NCBI GenBank assembly: GCA_026391655.1
Contig: JAPLDR010000055.1
Location: 1-64,000, forward strand
DNA length: 64,000 bases
Reading direction: 5' to 3'
DNA from: Bacteroidia bacterium
Lineage (GTDB): Bacteria; Bacteroidota; Bacteroidia; Bacteroidales; Prolixibacteraceae
Position 1 is the first letter of the stretch. Each line of letters begins with the position of its first letter. Shown here piece by piece: positions 44,501 to 53,500 of this stretch. Both the position numbers and the translations under genes were made by a program. The notes beneath the pieces were generated by a model that made no database searches, was not told where the DNA came from, and saw only the letters and a program-made list of their open reading frames with translations.

Positions 44501-47500
44501 CTTTTTGTTATTGCTCCGGTTGATGATACAGGAATATTGACGGGAGGATAGGTAGCAACTGCCAATCCGGATTTCAAACGAACGTAAATCGTGGTTGTAT
44601 TAACTGTCCCACCGGACTGAGTCAGCGTAAGGGCTGTTGATTGATAGGTGCCACCCGAAGACAATGAAATTTCGTAGTTTGTTGCAGGCGTGATCAATAT
44701 ATTATTTGTGAGCAAGGTACCACTCACGGTGAACGATTGCGGAGCTGACGGACCTGACCCTAAAGTATAAATAAATCCGGCCAGGGATGATGTAGAAATG
44801 AGAATAGTGTTTGAACCCATCACTGTTCCGTCACAGGTAACATTTTTAGGAGTTGCACTGGTCGATGACGAAACAATATTTTCAGAATAGCCACCAATGC
44901 CCAACCCACTTTTCATGCGAACGTAAATAGTAGTAGCGCTTAATGTCCCTCCGGACTGGGTCAGTGTAATAGGAGTTGAAACAAATCCTGAACCCGAAGT
45001 TGTCGAAATTTCAAAGCTTGCTGAAGGTGTAACCGTTACATTCGCCACTAGATTAGTACCACTTACCGTAAACGTCTGCTGACTTGATGGACCTCCCGTG
45101 TATGGATAGCTAAAACCGGTTAAGTTGGGAGTAGCTGTAATTACAGGGATAGCTGTTACCGCTCCGCTACAGGCTACATTTTTCGGCGTTAATCCGTTCG
45201 ATGAGCAAACGATATTTTCCGGAGCAATCGTACCAATTGCCAATCCCGCTTTCAAACGAACGTAAATAGTTGTTGTGGCAACATTTCCACTATTCACCAA
45301 CAGCGTAATGGGGTTACTGGCAACAAACGCGCCACCTGTTCCCGTTGAGATTTCAAAGTTAGCTGTTGGTGTGACAACCAGATTGGCCGAGAGATTAGTA
45401 CCACTCACGGTGAACGACTGCTCGGCAGAGGGACCAAAGCCAACAGGATAATTTAATCCGGTTAAGGAGGTTGTGGAAGTAGTGATTGCAGGTACACTGC
45501 TGATTGTTAAAACTGCAGCATTTGACTCATTGGTAGCAACATAAGGATTGGGTGATACATTATTTGTACTACTCAGTATGGCGTTTCTGTAAATGTAATA
45601 GGTACCCGGAGTATTGAATGGAGCAACCGATGCACTTGGAGTATACGTGGCTCCCGTAGCTCCCGAAATAGTGGTTCTTGTACCTGAAGGAGTTGTACTA
45701 TAGCTCCATTGATAGCCCGTTCCGCTTAGCGTTATTCCTGTGGGCAGCGTCCCGAATACATTCCCGCTGATGGTTGACCAGGTGCCTCCGACATAAATAC
45801 TCTGTGATATATTAGTCGTGAGTGTATTGGACATAACAAGGGTCAGGTTCTGAAATACTACCTGGTTTGCACCTCCATTTTCGTAATAATCATATAACAA
45901 CGTACTCGCACCATTGAGGTTCATCAATATCCTGGGACGGGAAGTATAGGCCTGATCAACCCAATTATTATACAACAGCGTTCCATCCACAGTGAGGCGA
46001 CTGCCGTCATCCGAACCCAGATCGGCAATGTATAAACCCCTTTTCGTTGAATTCATCCGGTACTGAACCGAGAAAGTTTCTGTATAAATACTTCGGGCTC
46101 CAAGACTGGAAGTTATAGGAAAACAAACTGTAGCGCCACCAAAACTTTGATTAAAAGCTTCAGTTTCAGTATAAGTCCCGTAATAGGTAGTAAAGCTCAA
46201 ACCATCATAGACATGACCAATCCACGAATCCGTTCCTGCCAAATTTGAGTTATCAGGTGATGCTGACGGGAAAGTGGCTGTTACCTGTGTCCGTAAACTT
46301 TCACAACCTCCGACACCCAAAATGGAAACCCAATAGTTGGTAGTAACAGCAATAACCGGAGTTACATAGGTATTATCTGCATTGTTCGCGCTGGTTTTTA
46401 AAAGATTCCCGGCAGTGGCTGCATCATACCATTTGTATGTTTCACCCGCCACTGCCCCGGAGGCAGATAACGTAGCAGTTGAACCAATACAAATTATTGC
46501 TCCGCTTGTTGTTGGTGCTGAAGGAATAAGGGCTACCGTTACTGCCAGTGTTCGTGCCGTGCCGCTACCGCAGGAGGTTGAAGGTGTAACCTGTACATTT
46601 CCTGAACCTGCACCAACAGTGACTGTTACTGAATTCGTTGTGCCTCCTCCGGTTTGTGTCCATCCTGACGGGAATGCCCAGGTATAGGTTACGCCGGAAA
46701 CATTGGTAACACTATAGGTTTGCGAAGAAGCAATGCACGGGGTTGCACTACCCGTTATTGCACCAGGCTGGGCAGGAATACCGGCGGCTGGAACAACTGC
46801 AAGTGTTCGCACCGTTCCGTTACCACATGAATTCGAAGGTGTAACCGTTACATTTCCTGTATTTGCGCCAACAGTTACAGTTACTGTACTTGTTGTTTGT
46901 CCGCCAGTTATTGTCCATCCTGACGGGAATGTCCAGGTATAAGTAACTCCGGAAACATTGGTAACACTATAGGTTTGCGAAGAACCCGTGCATGGTGTGG
47001 CATTGCCCGTTATTGTGCTTGGTTGGGCAGGTACCGTTGTTGGCGTTACTGCCAGTGTACGTGCGGGTCCGTAACATCCGCCATTCGAAGGTGCAACCTG
47101 TACATCTCCTGTACCTGCACCAACAGTGACTGTTACTGAATTTGTTGTTCCTCCGGCGGTTTGTGTCCATCCTGTGGGGAATGTCCAGTTATAGGTCACT
47201 CCGGAAACTAAGGTAACACTATAGATTTGAGAAGTAGTCTGGCATGGGGTTGCACTGCCGGTTATTGTGCTGGGTTGAGCTGGTAGCAGTATTGGTGTGA
47301 CAGCCAGGGTACGTGTGTTTCCGTTACCGCATGAATTCGAAGGTGTAACCACTATATTTCCGGAACCCGTACCAACAGTTACTGTTACTGAATTCGTCGT
47401 TCCTCCGGCGGTTATTGTCCATCCAGTGGGGAATGTCCAGGTATAGGTAACTCCCGCAACGTTGGTAACGCTATAGGTTTGCGAAGAAGGCCGGCATGGA

Positions 47501-50500
47501 GTTGCACTGCCGGTTATTGCACTTGGCTGGGCTGGTACCGTTGTTGGCGCTACAGCCAAAGTAGTTGCTGTTCCGTTACCACAGGCATTTGATGGTGTAA
47601 CTTGTACAAATCCGGAACCAGCACCAACAGTTACCGTTACTGAATTAGTTGTCCCTCCGCCCGTTTGTGTCCAACCTGTGGGGAAGGTCCAGGTATAGGT
47701 GACTCCGGTAACATTGGTAACGCTGTAAGTCTGCGAAGATGCCTGGCATGGGGTTGCACTGCCCGTTATTACACTGGGTTGGGCAGGTACCGTGGTTGGC
47801 GCTACTGCCAAAGTACGTGCCGTCCCGTTACCGCAGGTATTTGAAGGTGTAACCTGTATATTTCCTGAACCTGAGCCAACGGTTACAGTAATTGAATTCG
47901 TTGTGCCTCCACCGTTTTGTGTCCATCCTGCCGGTAATGCCCAGGTGTAGGTGACTCCGGAAACATTGGTAACACTATATACCTGGGAAGAAGTCTGGCA
48001 CGGGGTTGTACTGCCGGTTATTACGCTGGGTTGGGCCGGTAAAGTGGTTGTGGCATAGGTAATAGTGCCTGAAGAGACAGAAGTGCCACAATCATTAGAA
48101 GCTCTTACCCTATAATAATAAGTGGTTCCTGCTGTTAACCCGACAACATCAAATGTGGTAAAATTTCCAACATTAGAATTCTGATAGCCTGTTACATAAC
48201 TGCCAAACCCAATAACCGTGGATACATCCAAAAAATATGATGTGGCATAGGTTGATGCTGTCCAATTGGCTGTTATCTGTGTACACGCTGCGCCTGAACC
48301 TGCATTAGCTACCGGTGCTGCCGGTGTTGTGATTACCGTCCAGGTACAAATGGTACTCCATGCCGAAGTTGCACATACACCACCGCCTGTCCGGCGTGAC
48401 TGAACAATGACACTGCCTGTTGCTCCCGTAGTGGTGATCGCAGCTCCGTTGGTGTAAGCGCTGTAAGTACTTCCTCCGTTAATGCTATACTGGTATTCAT
48501 CCGCTGCTCCTGTCGGACCGCCAGATCCTGCTGCTCCTGTTACAGTTCCTGTGTTAAATCCTGCACAGATGGTACTGCCGCTGGCCGGTGATGCAACGCC
48601 AAGTGTTGGTGCTACAGGTGTTGACCCTACTGTCCACGTGCTTATCGTACTCCATGCCGTGTTGGAACAGCCGTAGCTTCCGCCCGTTCTGCGTGACTGG
48701 ACAATCACACTCGTGGTTGCTCCCGTGGTGGTGATGGCAGATCCGCTTGTGTAAGCGCTGTAAGTCCCTCCTCCGTTAATACTATACTGGTATTCATTGG
48801 CTGCTCCTGTTGAACCGCCCGAACCGCCTGTTCCTGTGACAGTTCCCGTGTTAAATCCTGCACAGATGATACTGCCGTTTGCCGGTGATGCAACACTAAG
48901 CGTTGGTGCTGCCGGTGCTGATCCTACTGTCCAGGTACTTATCGTACTCCATGCCGAGTTGGAACAACCATAACTTCCGCCCGTTCTGTGTGACTGAACA
49001 ATCACACTCGTGGTTGCTCCCGTGGTGGTGATCGCAGCTCCGTTGACATAAGTGCTGTAAGAAGTTCCTCCGTTAATGCTGTACTGGTATTCATCTGCTG
49101 CTCCTGTTGAACCGCCCGATCCTGCTGATCCTGTTACTGTTCCCGTGTTAAAACCTGCACAGATGATACTGCCGTTGGCCGGTGATGCCGCGCTAAGCGT
49201 TGGTGCTGCAGGTGTTGTACCTATTGTCCAGGTGCTTATCGTACTCCATGCCGAAGTTGCACAGACACCACCGCCTGTTCGGCGTGACTGAACAATTACA
49301 CTCGTGGTTGCTCCTGTAGTGGTGATCGCAGATCCGTTGGTGTAAGCGCTGTAAGTACTTCCTCCGTTAATGCTATACTGGTATTCATCTGCTGCTCCTG
49401 TCGGACCGCCCGATCCTGCTGCTCCTGTCACAGTTCCTGTGTTAAATCCTGCACAGATGGTACTGCCGTTGGCCGGTGAAGCGACGCCAAGGGTTGGTGC
49501 TACAGGTGTTGTACCTACTGTCCACGTGCTTATCGTACTCCATGCCGTGTTGGAACAGCCGTAACTACCACCCGTTCGACGTGACTGAACAATCACACTC
49601 GTGGTTGCTCCAGTAGTAGTGATCGCAGATCCGCTGGTGTAAGCGCTGTAAGTCCCTCCTCCGTTAATGCTATACTGGTATTCATTGGCTGCTCCTGTTG
49701 ATCCGCCCGAACCCCCTGTTCCCGTTACTGTTCCTGTATTAAATCCTGCACAGATAATACTGCCGTTTGCCGGTGAAGCAACGCCAAGTGTTGGTGCAAC
49801 AGGTGCTGTACCATAAGTCCAGATTGTATAGGTATTATAAGCAGATGCAATACATAGTCCGCCGCTTCTTCTTGCTCTTACCTGTACTGATGTAGTCCCT
49901 CCGGTTGTTGTAATTGCTGCACTATTGGTATATGTTGACCAGTTGGTACCACCGTTAATGCTATACTGATATTCATCACTGCCACCGCCGGAACCACTGG
50001 TAAAAGTTGCTGTACCGGAATTGTAGCCTGCACAAATAACACTGCCACTTACCGGTGAAGCAGAACTTAAGGTTGGCGATACAGGTGTAGCATCGACAGT
50101 TAAATTACTTCCGTTGTCTGTTCCTGTTATAACAGGAGTACTGCTAACTACACGAATTCTGTAACCCGATCCGCTTGCAGTACCTGCCGGAATAGTGCCA
50201 CTAATAGTTCCCGCAGTGGTTTGTGTTAAAGACCCGATATTTACAGGTGTTGTAAAACTACCGCTTGCGTCAGATAACTGGGCGGTAAAAACGTTTCCAG
50301 AGGTAAAGGTTCCCGTGATGGTAAATGCAACAGAAACAGCTGCCCCGGCACAAAATGGCGAACCGGAGATGGCACTTATTGTAATGGATCTCTTCGTCGC
50401 CATCACAAAATATCCCAGGGAATTACCTGTATTATCAGAATTTATAACTGACGTACCGCTCACTGTACCATTTAGCGAGGAATAAGCCCCGTTTATAGTT

Positions 50501-53500
50501 GCACTTCTTCCAATAGCATTCAATCCTGCAAGTGCAGTCTGACGTGTTAATGAAACGGATCCGTTCGTATAAGTACCCGACACTACAGAGGCCAACCAAT
50601 ACTCAGTTGTACTTAACGATCCCAATGGATTTGTTGCTGTTCCCCCGGCGTTTCCTGTAAAAGCTTCAACCCTCAGACTTGGGGCTGTCCCGGTGATTCC
50701 TGTTATGCCAAACGGTAAATAGGTAGTACCTTTTCCAACAGGATAAAGATAAGTTTGACCGGTTGCCAATTGCCAGATTAACGCACCATTTACAAAACTC
50801 GTAGTCGATCCGCCAGTGACAGCACTGGTCGAATTATTGGTCAATGTTACTGTATTTGCACCCGAAGTTAATATACCGCTCGTTAAATTTAATGTCCCGC
50901 TAACAGCTGTACTACTTGTAAGAGTAACACCTGCTGCGTTATTTATGGTAAGGTTATTAGCACCTGTCAGTCCGTTTCCGGTTACCTGGGCTGATGCTCC
51001 GTCATAATTGTAATTGGCACCGGCATTGTATGTTTTTGTCCCGGTAAGCTGAATACTTCCTGTAGCAGCTGTTGTTGAAAGCCCTTGTGCATGAGCTGTG
51101 ATAATCCCGGCTCCTGAATTTAATGTAAATGTTCCATCGCTTCCATTAATAATTGAAGTACCAACATCCAATATAGAAGGGCTGTTAACGCTGAAATTTA
51201 CTGTATTTGTGTATGTTCCGCCTGTATTTGAATAGTTATGCGTAGTGTTGCCAATAAAATTGATGGCACCCGGCCAGGTACTTGTTGTCGTATTTATAAA
51301 ACCGCCTGAAAGAGTAAAGTTACCGCCAACATTCAGAGTCCCAATTGATACATTATCATTTTCATTCATGGCTAATGTTCCTCCGGTAATACTCACATTA
51401 CCTGTGACTGACAACGTGGAACTTGCCCCTCCTGTAACAATGGTAAAATATCCGGTACCGCTTATTGTAAAATTTCCACCTACAGTCATCGTGCAGGAAC
51501 CCGTGCTATTGTTCATTTTGAAAGCAGCATCATTGTTGATGACAACATCACCGGTCACAGCCATTGTGAAACCATTAGCGGTATTCGACATCCGAAGGGC
51601 TTTTGTGTTAGGATCGGCCGGAGCAGTTCCCGTTCCTGAAACCGTAAGATTACCTGCAATGGTAATATTGGATTCCAAATAAAAGTTTGTGGTCTGCAAA
51701 GGACAATTCCATGTGAAATTTCCAAATGTTTGTCCCACTCCTCCGGTAAAACCAGTACTTGCCGCAATTCCTGTTATATTACAATTTGAAGCAGCATTCC
51801 ATGTTGCAGCAGGGATTGTGCCACCATCCTGGGCATGTTGATAAGTGCCTCCACTGCCGAAGGCCAATGCACCTGTGGTCGTAATAGTACCCGAGTTAAC
51901 CAATGTTCCATCAACCGTCATATCTGTACCTGCACCATTGGCAATCGTTAATGTTTGACCGGTATTAACGGTTACCTGCCCACCAGTATTCACTGTAACC
52001 AGATCAACCGATACCGATGCAGTAACTGTAACAACGTGTGTATTTTGAATGGTAATTGTGTTTGCAGCATTTGTTGGGGTTAACGTTGCATTAAACCAGT
52101 TAGTGCCGTCATGCGAACTCTCCCAGGTTGCAGTTGCATTCCAGTTGCCTGTTGCCTTTGTACGGAAATAGTCGGTTGTCTGGGAAACATCTGCAGGGGT
52201 TGCATTGGTTTCAACTCCGGAACTCCAGACAGTACCTATTCGTGTGAAAAACTTGAAAAAGTATTGCGTTCCATTGATCAGGCTGGTTACAGTCTGGGGC
52301 GAAGCAGTGCCTTTATAAACCACATAGCCTCCACCAGTGAACGCAGTTCCCGATCCGTAAGTTAAACTGGCAGTATATGCCGTACCATCGCCACTTGGTG
52401 TACCGCTTACCGATGAACCGGCTTTGGCTACGATCATTATTCCATCGGAACAACTTGCTGGGTTTGTCCACGAAATTGCGGCTGCAGCATTTCCGGCAAC
52501 AGCAGACTGAGCGGTTACATTATTAGCTCCGGTGACGATGAATGCACCCGATACAGCACTGGTTATATCTGTCCCGCAATTGCTGTGGACAATGCAATAG
52601 TAATAAAGTGTCCCGGCAACAGTAGCAGATGGTGTGTAGCTGGCACTGGTTGCACCTGTTAATAATGTTCCGCCTGAATTGCTTGATATGGTGTTGCTGT
52701 ACCACTGATAAGTTATTGTCCCTGTACCGGTTGCTGTTACAGAAATTGCTGTAAAAGTTCCATTAATACATTGTGTCTGAGTAGCAGTTGACTGACTGGA
52801 TATGGCAGTAGCAGGATTAACTATAAATGCACCTGAAACTGTGCTTGTTACAGGAGAGCACGTTGAACTACCAACAATACAATAATAATAAAGTGTTCCG
52901 GCAACAGCAGCCGATGGTGTATAGCTGGCACTGGTGGCTCCCGTTAATAATGTTCCTCCGGAATTGCTTGATGTGGTATTGCTGTACCACTGATAAGTTA
53001 AACCTACTCCGGTTGCAGTTACTGAAATTGCAGTAAAAGTCCCTGCTATACACTGTGTCTGTGTTGCTGTTGACTGACTGGTTATAGCTGTAGCAGGATT
53101 AACCGTTACTGTAATTGCTGAATTGCTGCTTACACAACCTGTTGTTGAATTCTTTACTGTTAATGTCGCATTAAATGTTCCCGAACCTCCTGTTGGTGCT
53201 GCAGGTACAGTAATAGCTATCGGAGATGCTCCTAAATTAGCATCTGTTACATTTACAAAACCTGCGGCTAATGCCGCAGCATTAAAGACAATGCTGTATT
53301 TATTTGGTGTACCTGTTGTTGCACTGTAAGTAAGATTGGCTGTGGTTGTTCCAAGACACACTGCCGGATTCGAACCTAATGTTATGGTTGGTGCAGTACA
53401 TGAAGAGCTACTAATATTAATAATACCAGTTGTGGCTGCAAAATAGGTGTCGTTTTTGTAGGTTGAAGAGGAACTGGTATTACCCCATGATCCGTTTATG

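Noticed and set aside
46530-50095. Regular repeats that might suggest a CRISPR array
   Set aside because: Units are 252-297 bases, in frame and translated; there are no short identical repeats with unique spacers and no cas genes.
50195-51682. Long plus-strand open frames (for example 51245-51682, 50195-50485) within the giant gene
   Set aside because: They are Pro/Val-rich antisense frames produced by the Thr/Gly/Ser-rich repeats of the minus-strand gene, with no protein features of their own.
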